Source: Candidatus Protochlamydia naegleriophila (GTDB taxonomy: Bacteria > Chlamydiota > Chlamydiia > Chlamydiales > Parachlamydiaceae). Taken from it: a stretch of 64,000 nt of DNA. The stretch's first letter is position 1. Each line of letters opens with the position of its first letter. The translations under genes were made by a program, and so were the position numbers. The notes beneath the pieces were generated by a model. That model was not told the DNA's origin and ran no database searches. It saw only the letters and a list, made by a program, of their open reading frames with translations. The stretch spans positions 2,418,001-2,482,000 of the forward strand of contig NZ_LN879502.1 in NCBI RefSeq assembly GCF_001499655.1. The letters run 5' to 3'. Below, piece after piece: positions 1-8,590 of this stretch.

Positions 1-646
1 CAGATGGAATCGAAGAGCCTATGCCTACTTTCTCGTCCCCAATTTAAGGGTCTTGCCAGAGCTTAGCCGCAAACGTCTGCAAGCCTTGGCAGAAGCAAGC
101 GGCTATGGTGGAGGAATGAAAGTTGCCATGCGCGATTTGGAGATTAGAGGCGCTGGAGATATTTTAGGATTGGAACAGTCGGGGCATGTGTCATCTATTG
201 GTTTCCACCTCTATTGCAAAATGCTCAAGCGAACCATTCAAGCCTTGCAAGGCAAGATTCCAAGCATCATCAGCGATATTAAAATTGAATTTGCCGTCGA
301 CGCACGCCTGCCAGAAGAGTATGTCAATGAGGTAAGCCTCCGAATGGAAATCTACCAACGCCTTGGCGAAGCTTTTTCATTCGAAGAGGTCGATGCCATT
401 TGGGCCGAAGTACAGGATCGCTTTGGCGCGGCTCCTGAACCTGCCCTTTGGCTCTATCATCTCACACGAATCAGAGTCTTTGCCTCACGCCAAGGATTTA
501 CTCTGCTCAAACAGGAAAAGCTCTCTTTGACGATTGAAAAGCATAAAGGCAAAGATACTTTGGTGCGCAAAATCCTCATGCCCAAATTTAAATCACCACA
601 AGAGCTAGAGAAAAAAGTATTGGCGGAACTCGAAAAAACGAATTAG
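1..646 (+). CDS. mfd: Transcription-repair coupling factor Mfd, C-terminal part
   Basis: This is the last 214 or so codons of Mfd, the DNA translocase that removes stalled RNA polymerase and recruits the UvrABC excision machinery. The reading frame is open from base 2, so the gene starts outside the window. The first residues (RWNRRAYAYFLVPN) are the end of helicase motif VI, and the following GGGMKVAMRDLEIRGAGDIL and EQSGHVSSIGFHLYCKML are the signature that Mfd shares with RecG. The remainder matches the C-terminal D7 regulatory domain, with the usual RMEIYQRL segment. It is a normal, complete C-terminus. The next gene is convergent, and no clear terminator was seen in the 138-base gap. The alternative RecG is unlikely because RecG ends soon after the motif, while this protein continues with a D7-like domain. 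Confidence 0.95.
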   Translation, partial: RWNRRAYAYFLVPNLRVLPELSRKRLQALAEASGYGGGMKVAMRDLEIRGAGDILGLEQSGHVSSIGFHLYCKMLKRTIQALQGKIPSIISDIKIEFAVDARLPEEYVNEVSLRMEIYQRLGEAFSFEEVDAIWAEVQDRFGAAPEPALWLYHLTRIRVFASRQGFTLLKQEKLSLTIEKHKGKDTLVRKILMPKFKSPQELEKKVLAELEKTN

Positions 647-784
647 TTGTTCGCAAGAAAATGAACGAGGCCAATATCATCTCCTATGCAAGCTGTGGGA
701 CTATGCAATCGGACTGATCATGCATATCTATTTTGCGAAGCTTCACGCGATTGCAGATTTGCACGCGATCGCGAGTTGAACAAT

Positions 785-1798
785 TCAGTCAACTTTCACA
801 AGCTGCTTGCCTAGATTTTCTCCTTTAAACAGCCCCATGAAAGCCTTGGGAAGATTCTCCAATCCATCTATGACCGTTTCTTCGTAGCGCAACTCCCCCT
901 CATTTAACCAATTTCCAAGCTTGATAAGGCCTTCTGTAAAGCGCGCTGCAAAGTCCGAAACAATAAAGCCTTGCATCAAGGCGCTGTGAGTAATCAGCGT
1001 CAATAAATTCCGAGGACCGAGCTCCGGTTTGTCAGCATTATACGTAGAGATTTGCCCACAAAGCACTATGCGTGCATGTTTATTGATGTGATTGAGCACA
1101 TGATCGGTCGTAGCTCCTCCTACATTGTCAAAATAAACATCAATCCCATTAGGACAGCTCGCTCTGAGAGCAGATCCCATGTCTTCGGCTTTGTAATCGA
1201 TGACGGCATCAAGATGCAGTACGTCTTTCAGATAGCGGACCTTTTGGCCGCCTCCCGCAATGCCCACAACCCGGCATCTTTTTATTTTAGCCAATTGAGC
1301 TGCAACCGACCCAACCGCCCCCGCAGCGCCAGAAATAACAACTGTCTCCCCTTCTTTGGGCTTACCAATGTCAAACAAGCCGAAATACGCCGTTAGACCC
1401 GGCATGCCAAGAATCCCTAAAGCCGTACTAATGGGCGCCTGCTGAGGATCAATCTTGCGAAGCCCATCTTCAGGCAAGGTGACGTAGTCAGCCCAGGGAA
1501 AAAAGCCCGTGACAATATCTCCTTCTTTTAGAAGATGGCTCCTCGACTTTTCCACCCGCCCAACGCCACCTCCCTTCAAGGGTTGATTGAGTTGAAATGG
1601 AGTGATGTAAGAAGCTCCTTCCCTCATGCGGCCACGCATATATGGATCGACCGATAGATACAGCGTCTTGATCAACACCTCACCCTCAAGAGGCTCTCTA
1701 ATTGGCTCTTCTTTCAAACTAAAATTGGCTTCGCTTGGCATTCCAACGGGACGAGAAGCCAGAATAACCTCTCTTGTCTTTGAAACATTCGCAATCAT
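785..1798 (-). CDS. NADP-dependent medium-chain oxidoreductase (CurA/PTGR family)
   Basis: The 337-residue protein belongs to the zinc-independent medium-chain dehydrogenase/reductase superfamily, in the group of NADPH-dependent double-bond reductases (bacterial YncB/CurA, plant and animal prostaglandin or leukotriene reductases). Near the N-terminus it has the family motif SVDPYMRGRM, and around residues 155-175 the nucleotide-binding AAGAVGSVAAQLAKIKR. FDNVGGATTDHVL and the C-terminal GENLGKQLVKV are also typical. It most likely reduces alpha,beta-unsaturated ketones or aldehydes in the cytoplasm; the substrate cannot be read from the sequence. The start is supported by AAGGAG six bases upstream. 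It lies 9 bases after the AI-2E permease gene, so the two are probably cotranscribed. Confidence 0.88.
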   Translation of the reverse strand: MIANVSKTREVILASRPVGMPSEANFSLKEEPIREPLEGEVLIKTLYLSVDPYMRGRMREGASYITPFQLNQPLKGGGVGRVEKSRSHLLKEGDIVTGFFPWADYVTLPEDGLRKIDPQQAPISTALGILGMPGLTAYFGLFDIGKPKEGETVVISGAAGAVGSVAAQLAKIKRCRVVGIAGGGQKVRYLKDVLHLDAVIDYKAEDMGSALRASCPNGIDVYFDNVGGATTDHVLNHINKHARIVLCGQISTYNADKPELGPRNLLTLITHSALMQGFIVSDFAARFTEGLIKLGNWLNEGELRYEETVIDGLENLPKAFMGLFKGENLGKQLVKVD

Positions 1799-1807
1799 AA
1801 CAACTCC

Positions 1808-2977
1808 TTAAGGATTAGATAATTTCGCTTGTATTCTTGTGTACCGCAGTAGATAGATTTTATACAAATTCTCTGCCAAGACCTTGAAAATGGCATAAAA
1901 AGGAGTGGCTAGCAGCAATCCAATCAAACCGTATAAAGAGCCGGCAGCCAATAGCAACAGAATGAGGGTAAGAGGGTGGATTTTGAGCCGCTGTCCCATG
2001 ATTTGAGGGGAAATAATATTTGATTCAATTTGCTGCACAATGATGAACACCGCAATGACCTTTAGGGTCATGGCAGGACTCTCTGATAAACCGATCAGCA
2101 TGGCAGGTGTGATGGCCAAAAAAGGGCCTAAGTAGGGAATCGATGTAAGAATCAAAGCCATGATGGAAAGGATGAGGGCATACTTTAAGCCGATGATCAT
2201 GTAGCCGGCAAACAACATGGATCCTACACTAAAAGAAATCAAAACGAGTCCATTGATATAGTTGGACAATGTCTCATCAATGTTACCCAATATTTTGTGA
2301 ACCTCCTCCCCAAAATCTCCGGGAAGATGTTGCATAAAGCCTTTTGCAAATAGGTGATCGTCTTTTAGCAAATAAAAGACAATGAAGGGAATAACGGCTA
2401 AAATGGTTGCAATGCGGGTGATATACCCCACAATGTCTAAAAGGTTTTGGCTCAAAATAGCTGTTCCATGCTGAATCAAATTGAGCAGCCTTTGCTGAAT
2501 CTCTCCTTCTAAATTAAATTTCAAACCCGTCCAAAGAACAATGGATTGGGAAGAGTTCTTAAACTTTTCAAGCGTCGTAACAGACGTATTGGCAATCGCT
2601 GCAATCTGCGCGGCTAGAATAGGGAAGAGGTAAGCAAAAAAAACGACTAAGGCAATGCCGATTAAGACATAGGTAATCAAAATGCTAAAGAAGCGGGAGA
2701 TTTTGAATTTTTCAAAAAAATGAACAATGGGCCGCAACAAATAGTAAAAAAGAAAAGAGAAGACGATCGGAATAAATAGAGACGACATAAAATTGACAAT
2801 CGGCGTCAAGATGGAGGCAACGTGGTAGAAGATCAAAATGATGGTTAAAACGAGCAAGGTTCCAAAGGCATACTTGAAAAATTTACTGTAATACCAAGGA
2901 GAGAATACTAGCTTAACATCTCCCTGTTTGCCTGTATCGTCTTTATCCGTAGCCATAATTGACTTCATCTCCACCAT
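1808..2977 (-). CDS. AI-2E/PerM family membrane permease
   Basis: This is an integral membrane protein of 389 residues with about eight hydrophobic segments. The family pattern is clear: an N-terminal pair of membrane helices with FSFLFYYLLRPIVHFF, a soluble stretch, then VIPFIVFYLLKDD, a long hydrophobic run, and the conserved SIPYLGPFLAITPAMLIG followed by IESNIISPQIMGQRLKIHPL. Members of this family (TqsA, PerM/YdiK) export small molecules or act in Na+/H+ antiport, and the substrate here is unknown. The start is uncertain: GTG/ATG codons occur at 2977, 2968 and 2956, and the second or third could be used. It is the first gene of a probable two-gene unit with the downstream oxidoreductase. 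Confidence 0.88.
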   Translation of the reverse strand: MVEMKSIMATDKDDTGKQGDVKLVFSPWYYSKFFKYAFGTLLVLTIILIFYHVASILTPIVNFMSSLFIPIVFSFLFYYLLRPIVHFFEKFKISRFFSILITYVLIGIALVVFFAYLFPILAAQIAAIANTSVTTLEKFKNSSQSIVLWTGLKFNLEGEIQQRLLNLIQHGTAILSQNLLDIVGYITRIATILAVIPFIVFYLLKDDHLFAKGFMQHLPGDFGEEVHKILGNIDETLSNYINGLVLISFSVGSMLFAGYMIIGLKYALILSIMALILTSIPYLGPFLAITPAMLIGLSESPAMTLKVIAVFIIVQQIESNIISPQIMGQRLKIHPLTLILLLLAAGSLYGLIGLLLATPFYAIFKVLAENLYKIYLLRYTRIQAKLSNP

Positions 2978-3160
2978 CTAGGACTCAGAGGATTAAGCCC
3001 CCTCTCGTGATCAGTGCGAAAGAGCTTCAAATGACCTGAGTATTGGATTTAGCGCTGCATTTTCCAAGCGCAAATCCAATACTCAGGGGAATAACCCATA
3101 GGCTTACAGTAGCGAAACGCTCCGTTTTTTAGTAAGTTTTCTTTTAAAAATTTAACCATC

Positions 3161-3619
3161 TCAGAATTTAGAAGACTCGGAACGAAATAGGTTAGCAGCA
3201 TAAGGCTGCGACATCTTATGATACGTGATCTTCCGGTATTTGCGCTTCGACTCGGTAAATTCTTGGCAAGTGGAGAAATCAATGGTTTCGGCCTCTTTTG
3301 TTGCTTCTGGATTAGCCCCATCAATCGAATGCCAGGAAGTATGCAGCCACTCTTTAAAACCAGCCGTAGACATGACTGAGGATTGGCTAAGCTTGCCTTT
3401 TCCTGAATAATCCTCTTCGTTCGGCAAAACTTCCTCTATATCAACATCACTATCGCTGTCTGCAAAGGGCAGAGCAGTAAAAATACACTCCATTTCATCG
3501 GCTTCATCTATATGAGAGGTGCTAGGGCTGCTTTTTTCGACTGACTCGAGATGGATCCTTTCCTCTTCGGTTAAAGACCAGATAGAGGTGCCATACAATG
3601 GAAAGCTCGCAATGTTCAT
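3161..3619 (-). CDS. Hypothetical acidic protein
   Basis: The frame encodes 152 residues and I do not recognise it. The first half is rich in Asp, Glu and Ser (for example EEVLPNEEDYSGKG), and the C-terminal 35 residues are basic with Tyr and Lys (SKRKYRKITYHKMSQPYAAN). It has no signal peptide or membrane segment. The start at 3619 is preferred over an upstream in-frame start because AAGGAAG lies about nine bases before it. It sits between csaA and the permease gene on the same strand, with gaps of about 160 and 180 bases, so it may be an independent unit. The low complexity and the lack of domains suggest a lineage-specific, possibly secreted protein, but that is only an inference. Confidence 0.6.
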   Translation of the reverse strand: MNIASFPLYGTSIWSLTEEERIHLESVEKSSPSTSHIDEADEMECIFTALPFADSDSDVDIEEVLPNEEDYSGKGKLSQSSVMSTAGFKEWLHTSWHSIDGANPEATKEAETIDFSTCQEFTESKRKYRKITYHKMSQPYAANLFRSESSKF

Positions 3620-3780
3620 GATGGTATCTTCCTTTGACAAAGGTTATGAGAGAATCGTTTACATAAAAGGAAATTTATTTAAGAGACAAAAGAATTTCAT
3701 ACAAAAGCGGCCCCCTGATAGCAAGCAAAGAATGGGTAAAAGAGCTCTTTTTTTCATCTAAGGCTCTCCTACCATTAAAA

Positions 3781-4113
3781 TCAATGGAGTTTTCCACCAT
3801 TTGGAACTTGCTTGTCAGGCGCAATTAGTACAATCTGCCCGATCGGATCGCTTAATCCCAATACTAAGACTTCAGATACAAAAGGGCCAATTTGCTTAGG
3901 AGCAAAATTGACAACGGCTAAAACTTGCTTGCCGATGAGCTCTTGCAGTTGATAGTGCTGCGTTATTTGTGCGGAAGATCGTTTGATCCCAATCTTCTCG
4001 CCAAAATCAATGCGCAGCTGATAAGCAGGTTTACGAGCCTGCGGAAATAGGTCGGCTTGAATAATTGTACCTACGCGTATGTCCACCTTTTCAAACTCTT
4101 GATAGGTAATCAC
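3781..4113 (-). CDS. csaA: CsaA-type tRNA-binding domain protein
   Basis: This is a 110-residue stand-alone tRNA-binding (OB-fold) protein of the CsaA type. Family landmarks are KVDIRVGTIIQADLFPQARKPAYQL near the N-terminus (the VDIRVGxI signature), KRSSAQIT in the middle and the C-terminal VLIAPDKQVPNGGKLH, which matches the usual ending of CsaA. Known members form dimers that bind tRNA, and in Bacillus they were reported to have chaperone or export-related activity; the physiological role is unclear. Length is normal. It lies about 60 bases downstream of brnQ on the same strand and could be cotranscribed with it. Confidence 0.92.
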   Translation of the reverse strand: MITYQEFEKVDIRVGTIIQADLFPQARKPAYQLRIDFGEKIGIKRSSAQITQHYQLQELIGKQVLAVVNFAPKQIGPFVSEVLVLGLSDPIGQIVLIAPDKQVPNGGKLH

Positions 4114-4173
4114 GATCGCTCCTCTTGGTTGTTCTTCAATTTGGTCTTCTATCGATTGCTTTAAGCTCCTCTT

Positions 4174-5301
4174 TTAAGCGTTTTGAGCCTCCTCAGTCAA
4201 GAGCTGCAACCGATAAAGGTTTCCATATAAATTAAAGGCCGTGAGGGCAATTAAAACAGGGTAGCAAATCTCCAAAACGGGAGATAAAAACTGCGAAATG
4301 CCCTGAAACTCAAAAATTGAAATGCAAAAGGTCAATGCCAACGAACCAATCAAAACGGGAAAATAGCCCAGTCTGTCTTTTAGAATGTCTTTTTTTGTAA
4401 ACTCAGCAAAAGCTGTAATCAAGGCAATCGCTGTTGTCAAACACGCCAAAACAACTGTTAAGCAAACAATTACCCCCCCTTGCGGCCCTAAAATTTTCAA
4501 GGCCAAGGCAGCTAATAGCTGATCGGCTGGAACGCCCGGCATCTCGCTTGCGTGGGAAAAAGCGATGAAACTAAAACCCAGGTAAACGATAGAAAGAAGA
4601 AAGGCACCAATTCCACTCGCTTTCAGAATAAACTTCAATCTGTCTTGTGAATTCGCGAGCATGGCCGTCTTTTGCTGGGTAAAGGCGATGATGATCGGCG
4701 CAAAAAAAATGGCGGCTAAAAGATCCATCGTATTATACCCTTCTGTCAAGCCATGCCAAAACATCTCACTCCCGCTACTCGATGCAATCGGTGCAGAAGA
4801 AGGAGCATAGATCATTCCCAAGACCACAATCAGAGCAAGCAGCCCTAATAAAAGAGGAGTTAATAAATAGCCCAATATGTCCAGTAAGCGACTCTTTTTA
4901 TAAGCCAATAAAAAGACAGTTAAACAGGAAATGGCACTAAAAAGAGGAAGAGAAGTCTCTGAAAAAGAGAGCTTAAACGTCGAGTAGGCAAGCGCTATGC
5001 AGCGGGGGGTCGAACCAAACGGTCCCAAAAGAGCGATGATTAAAAAAGCCAACGCAAGCCCGGGCAAACGCCCTAAGCGGCCAAAAAAAGCTCTAATGTC
5101 GCCATTATATAAAAACATGGTTAAAAGGCCAGCAAAGGGCAAAAAAACGGCTGTAATAAGAAGGCCAGCCATTGCATAAGGTGTTTGATCGAGTGCCAGA
5201 TGGCCTAAGGCTAAGGGAAAAATGATGTTTCCAGCCCCGAAAAACATGGCAAAAATGGCCAGTCCGGTCGCATAAAGGTCGGATTTTTTTAAAATTGTCA
5301 T
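4174..5301 (-). CDS. brnQ: Branched-chain amino acid transporter, BrnQ family
   Basis: The protein has 375 residues with about eleven or twelve hydrophobic helices and belongs to the LIVCS family of sodium- or proton-coupled carriers for Leu, Ile and Val. The N-terminus has the characteristic ATGLAIFAMFFGAGNIIFPL. LGPFGSTPRCIALAYSTF, TEGYNTMDLLAAIFFAPIII and the Pro-rich EMPGVPADQLL segment are also family-typical. It is somewhat shorter than the usual 430 residues but shows no internal break. An intracellular organism that depends on host amino acids would use it for uptake across the inner membrane. It is followed by csaA. Confidence 0.93.
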   Translation of the reverse strand: MTILKKSDLYATGLAIFAMFFGAGNIIFPLALGHLALDQTPYAMAGLLITAVFLPFAGLLTMFLYNGDIRAFFGRLGRLPGLALAFLIIALLGPFGSTPRCIALAYSTFKLSFSETSLPLFSAISCLTVFLLAYKKSRLLDILGYLLTPLLLGLLALIVVLGMIYAPSSAPIASSSGSEMFWHGLTEGYNTMDLLAAIFFAPIIIAFTQQKTAMLANSQDRLKFILKASGIGAFLLSIVYLGFSFIAFSHASEMPGVPADQLLAALALKILGPQGGVIVCLTVVLACLTTAIALITAFAEFTKKDILKDRLGYFPVLIGSLALTFCISIFEFQGISQFLSPVLEICYPVLIALTAFNLYGNLYRLQLLTEEAQNA

Positions 5302-5360
5302 CGTAGACTCCGTCTCTGTAAGTATTAATTAGGATAAGAGTAAGGGGGAAATAAAAAATA

Positions 5361-5456
5361 ATGTGCGCTAGCTGCGCACGACGACGACAGTCTGTAAGCA
5401 GACACAAGCGCTTGCCAAAGAACAATCAGAGGTGGAAGCGCTTAAAGATGACATGA
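5361..5456 (+). CDS. Possible 31-residue basic peptide
   Basis: This is a short open frame of 31 codons starting MCASCARRR and ending with RWKRLKMT, with 11 Lys or Arg. AAGGGGGAA lies about ten bases before the ATG, which is a good ribosome binding site. The composition resembles very small basic ribosome-associated proteins, but no family can be named. It occupies the otherwise empty space between divergent brnQ and the chaperone gene at 5802. It may be chance, because the frame is short. Confidence 0.33.
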   Translation: MCASCARRRQSVSRHKRLPKNNQRWKRLKMT

Positions 5457-5801
5457 TATTCCATTAAAAATAATTAAACTAATTTTATCTTTTTTTATTA
5501 TTATCCGCAAGAATTAAATAGAATCAAGGACTCTAATCAATTGCTAAACAGCCATCACCGTGGCTTAAAAAGCAATCAAGGGTAAGATCTTTCTTAAGCC
5601 TTTCCTTTATTCGTCCCAAGTTTCCCAATTCCTGCCCTCAATTAAATGGCCCTATTCCTTTTTTCTATTTACGGCAAAAGCTAAATAAAAAATACAAACT
5701 CGCAAAAGACTATAAAGATAGTTTAAATTCATTTTATAAATTATAATTATAATAAGAAGATTTAATCGCATGACTCACTTTCAAAACAGGAAGGTAGGAC
5801 T
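5457..5801. other. AT-rich intergenic region before the chaperone gene
   Basis: These 345 bases hold no convincing gene. The last 100 bases are extremely AT-rich, with runs such as TTATAATTATAATAAG just upstream of 5802, and are a likely promoter region for the chaperone operon. No specific -35/-10 pair can be chosen with confidence. GGAAGGTAGG near 5790 includes the ribosome binding site of the next gene. Confidence 0.4.
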
Positions 5802-6359
5802 ATGGCGAGGAAAAAAGCTCTTTCAGGCGGTCAAGATAAACAGTCCGTTTTACAGAGAGAACGATTTGAGTCGATAAAGCAGCAGCTCATTTTATATTTG
5901 CTGGAACAGGGCATTATTTCGAGAGAATCGCTCCATTTGGACGAAGAAAATGCGAAGAAGCTTTATGAGAGGGCCTATCAATTATATTCGGCGGGTAAGT
6001 ATCGGGAAGCAAAGGGTTTGTTTGCCATTTTACTCTTACTCGATTCGACCGACTATAATTTTATTTATGGAATGGCAACTTGTTGTTTAATGCTTAAAGA
6101 ATATGGTGAAGCAGCGCGCGGCTATATTCAGTGCGGCATTGTAGATGCGCAAAATCCAATGCCTTATTTTTACGCAGCTGACTGCTATTTACACAATAAC
6201 GATTGGATTTCAGCCTGTGTCGCCTTGCGAATTGTCATCAAAAGAGCGCAGGGCAAGCCCGAGTACGTCGAAATAACCCATCGAACCCAACTCACCTTAG
6301 ATGCTTTAGCGCCTTCAACAAACAAGTCATCCAAACCAGGAGTAGCGCGCACAAGTTGA
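5802..6359 (+). CDS. Type III secretion chaperone, SycD/LcrH family
   Basis: This 185-residue protein has three tandem TPR units between about residues 50 and 150, including LYERAYQLYSAGKYREAKGLFAILL, then YNFIYGMATCCLMLKEYGEAARGY, then PYFYAADCYLHNNDWISACVALRI. The arrangement, with a short N-terminal helix region and the third repeat with NNDWISA, is the pattern of class II type III chaperones (SycD, LcrH, IpgC) that hold the translocator proteins before secretion. Chlamydiae carry several copies. The neighbour 80 bases downstream is a large unrecognised protein, which is the natural candidate for its client. The N-terminal 30 residues are basic. GGAAGGTAGG precedes the ATG. Confidence 0.85.
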   Translation: MARKKALSGGQDKQSVLQRERFESIKQQLILYLLEQGIISRESLHLDEENAKKLYERAYQLYSAGKYREAKGLFAILLLLDSTDYNFIYGMATCCLMLKEYGEAARGYIQCGIVDAQNPMPYFYAADCYLHNNDWISACVALRIVIKRAQGKPEYVEITHRTQLTLDALAPSTNKSSKPGVARTS

Positions 6360-6438
6360 GTTGCCTTGTAAACAATATTCAATCACCTGACTAACGGCAC
6401 ATACTGCGTCAGATGATCATCAACTGTATGAGGGATCT

Positions 6439-8550
6439 ATGACAATTGACACTAATCCACAGTGGTCAAACCGCTCTGATTCATTTCCGATCGATGAAAA
6501 GCTCTCTCCCTTGCCCAAGCCAGATGCTGCTAAAAAATCTGAGCCTATAGATGAAGGGGCTTCTATCATTTCATCGGCCGAAGAGTATGGAACCACACAC
6601 TCTCTCGATCAGCCTTTTTTAACAGCACCTGGAGAACTTCTTTTCCGTAAACTTCCAATCAAGAAGGACATCGAGAACACCTTCCATGCAGTCGATGAGA
6701 TCCTGCATGAAAGTCTATCCCTATTGCATACAAAGATTCCCATAGCCAAGCAGGCAAAACAGGGGCCGGAGGCTAGCCTTCACGATAGCAACCAAGACTC
6801 TCTTTCAACGTTTTTGAGTACATTGAGCAAAGCTTTAATGCAGCTTAGGCAAACGCAACGAGATATTGAACTATTAGAAGCAAGCGATAGGCGGGCCTTG
6901 ACCCAGGCTTTATTAAATCTCTCTGAAATTCATGAACCCAGCCTGCTGGGCCTAATGGGAAAAATAGATCTTTTGACTCAGCTCAAAGAGTTGAGAGCAA
7001 ATGGAATGGAGCTGATTAGTACGGGTCAGCGCATCATTTTAGGCAGAAGACCCGATTTAATGCTTCGACTGCTCCAACAAGGCATCATCCCTTCCTCCGC
7101 AGGAGGGGGTCCTTTCGATGGAATGGCGGCAAAAGCCATCGCAGAAAGACTAAAGCCTTACGATAATCCTCTCTTTGCACCCCTGGCTCAAACAATACCC
7201 TCTGGATGGGAAGAATTATCGGGAGCCGAAATGGATGGTGTCATTGACCAAGTGCAAGCCTCAATTGATGCAGATCTAAGGCATGTGCCTTTTCTCCAGC
7301 CAGTTATTTTTACTCCTCTCATCACGCTAACCATGGCAGGCCTTTCCTTTCCGACGGTTTTTGAGCAACCCTCCCTATTGCAGCTTCTCGACTTGAGAAA
7401 TCAACTCACTTTTTTGAAATCGAACAATTTCGAACTGCTTAGCAGCGGACCTGGATTAGTATTAGGCCATCATCCGCACATCATGATGCAATTGCTAACT
7501 CTTGGCATCACTCCTCCAATCATTGAGGATGGCCCAAACGCTGGAATGGCCAAAAGGCAGGCAGAGGTGAAAGAAGGACCTTATGGCAATCCTCTTTATG
7601 CTGCCATGGCTCAATCCCTTCCAAGCGGTTGGGAAGAGCTTTCTGAAAGAGAACTCGATCTAATTATCGCCCAAATAGATGCCAAATTGGACCGCTTTCT
7701 AACAAGCAACGGGCCTTCTCTTACAAGAATTGAATCGACATGGGGCCGTAAAAGGGCGAAAGACTTCCAGCCTCTCATCTCCGCCTCTTTGAATGCCCTT
7801 TTGTTTCCATCTGTTACACCTCCTATCTTAAGCAACTGGATCGAAAACTTGGAAGCAGAGGAAGCAAACGATTCAGGCACCGACACTCAGCGCTTAAAGA
7901 ATGAAACACAGCATTTTCAAACGACACCTGGCATTTCAAGGGGATGGATCCGGCCGAATCAAATGCTCGATTTATTATTAATCAAAGTCGTGATCCATCA
8001 AGCGCTTGGATTTGCCATGTTCTATCAAACCAATCCTCTCCTCAATCCTTTCGACTTCGGACTGCAAATGCTTAATCGCTGGATTGTTGCTGACTTGGCC
8101 AGTTTGATGGTCAACGACTTAGATGAATACGCCAAAGCAGACGCTCTCGAACGCGATCTAATAAAGCAAAGCCTTATTTCTTTTGCATTGATTCTTTCGC
8201 TGGCTCATGCACAGCAAACCGCTCCTTCCAACTCCACTGTCAGACAAGTTTTAAAAGCGATTGCAGCTAAGAGCGAAAATTCTGATCACGCCTTGTATGC
8301 CAATGCTGCAGATATTCTCGTAGAAGGATGCCAAAGCGATGATCCCAATAAATCTATCAGGCAATTCATTAGAGCGCTGACTGCTAAAATTGAGCAGGAT
8401 GATGATCAGCTAGAAAAGCTCCGTTTGCTACAAAAGCTTTTGCTAGAAATTATGAAAAAATTGATGCAGCTTCCAAGCATAGCAGGAATAGAACCTATTG
8501 AAGCCAATCCTGAAACGACAGATGATAGTGCGTTCTTCCTTCAAGGTTAA
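6439..8550 (+). CDS. Large protein with internal duplication, candidate type III substrate
   Basis: I do not recognise this 703-residue protein. The first 130 residues are polar and Pro/Ser-rich without a signal peptide. Residues about 175-280 and 316-421 are a diverged duplication: both carry a helix of the type LxxLRxNxxELxSxG, a HP/RP-L-LMxxLLxxGI segment, and a nearly identical SGWEELS motif followed by a helix ending in IDAxL. Residues 510-600 include hydrophobic helices (around ALGFAMFYQTNPLL and SLISFALILSLAHA) that could enter a membrane. The C-terminus is helical and charged. It follows the SycD-like chaperone gene with its own AGGGAT site. This order is that of chaperone-translocator pairs, so a secreted translocator or effector role is plausible, but it does not obviously match CopB or CopD. 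Confidence 0.75.
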   Translation: MTIDTNPQWSNRSDSFPIDEKLSPLPKPDAAKKSEPIDEGASIISSAEEYGTTHSLDQPFLTAPGELLFRKLPIKKDIENTFHAVDEILHESLSLLHTKIPIAKQAKQGPEASLHDSNQDSLSTFLSTLSKALMQLRQTQRDIELLEASDRRALTQALLNLSEIHEPSLLGLMGKIDLLTQLKELRANGMELISTGQRIILGRRPDLMLRLLQQGIIPSSAGGGPFDGMAAKAIAERLKPYDNPLFAPLAQTIPSGWEELSGAEMDGVIDQVQASIDADLRHVPFLQPVIFTPLITLTMAGLSFPTVFEQPSLLQLLDLRNQLTFLKSNNFELLSSGPGLVLGHHPHIMMQLLTLGITPPIIEDGPNAGMAKRQAEVKEGPYGNPLYAAMAQSLPSGWEELSERELDLIIAQIDAKLDRFLTSNGPSLTRIESTWGRKRAKDFQPLISASLNALLFPSVTPPILSNWIENLEAEEANDSGTDTQRLKNETQHFQTTPGISRGWIRPNQMLDLLLIKVVIHQALGFAMFYQTNPLLNPFDFGLQMLNRWIVADLASLMVNDLDEYAKADALERDLIKQSLISFALILSLAHAQQTAPSNSTVRQVLKAIAAKSENSDHALYANAADILVEGCQSDDPNKSIRQFIRALTAKIEQDDDQLEKLRLLQKLLLEIMKKLMQLPSIAGIEPIEANPETTDDSAFFLQG
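6961..7701 (+). repeat. Two diverged repeat units inside the 703-residue protein
   Basis: Two units of about 105 codons (roughly 6961-7278 and 7384-7701) are recognisable at protein level, separated by about 35 codons. The best conserved parts are DLLTQL versus DLRNQL, PSGWEELS (a perfect match apart from one flanking position) and the DNPLFAPLAQ versus GNPLYAAMAQ segment. The DNA has diverged considerably, so the duplication is old. Confidence 0.8.
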
Positions 8551-8554
8551 AAAG

Positions 8555-8580
8555 CTGCCAGAAGAGATCTCTTCTGGCAG
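8555..8580 (-). terminator. Perfect palindrome terminator between convergent genes
   Basis: A 26-base perfect palindrome (arms CTGCCAGAAGA, centre GATC) lies between the converging ends of the 703-residue gene and amn. On the minus strand it is followed by five T residues, so it is a good intrinsic terminator for amn. On the plus strand the T tract is weak, though the hairpin could still serve both directions. Confidence 0.8.
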
Positions 8581-8590
8581 ATACTCATTA

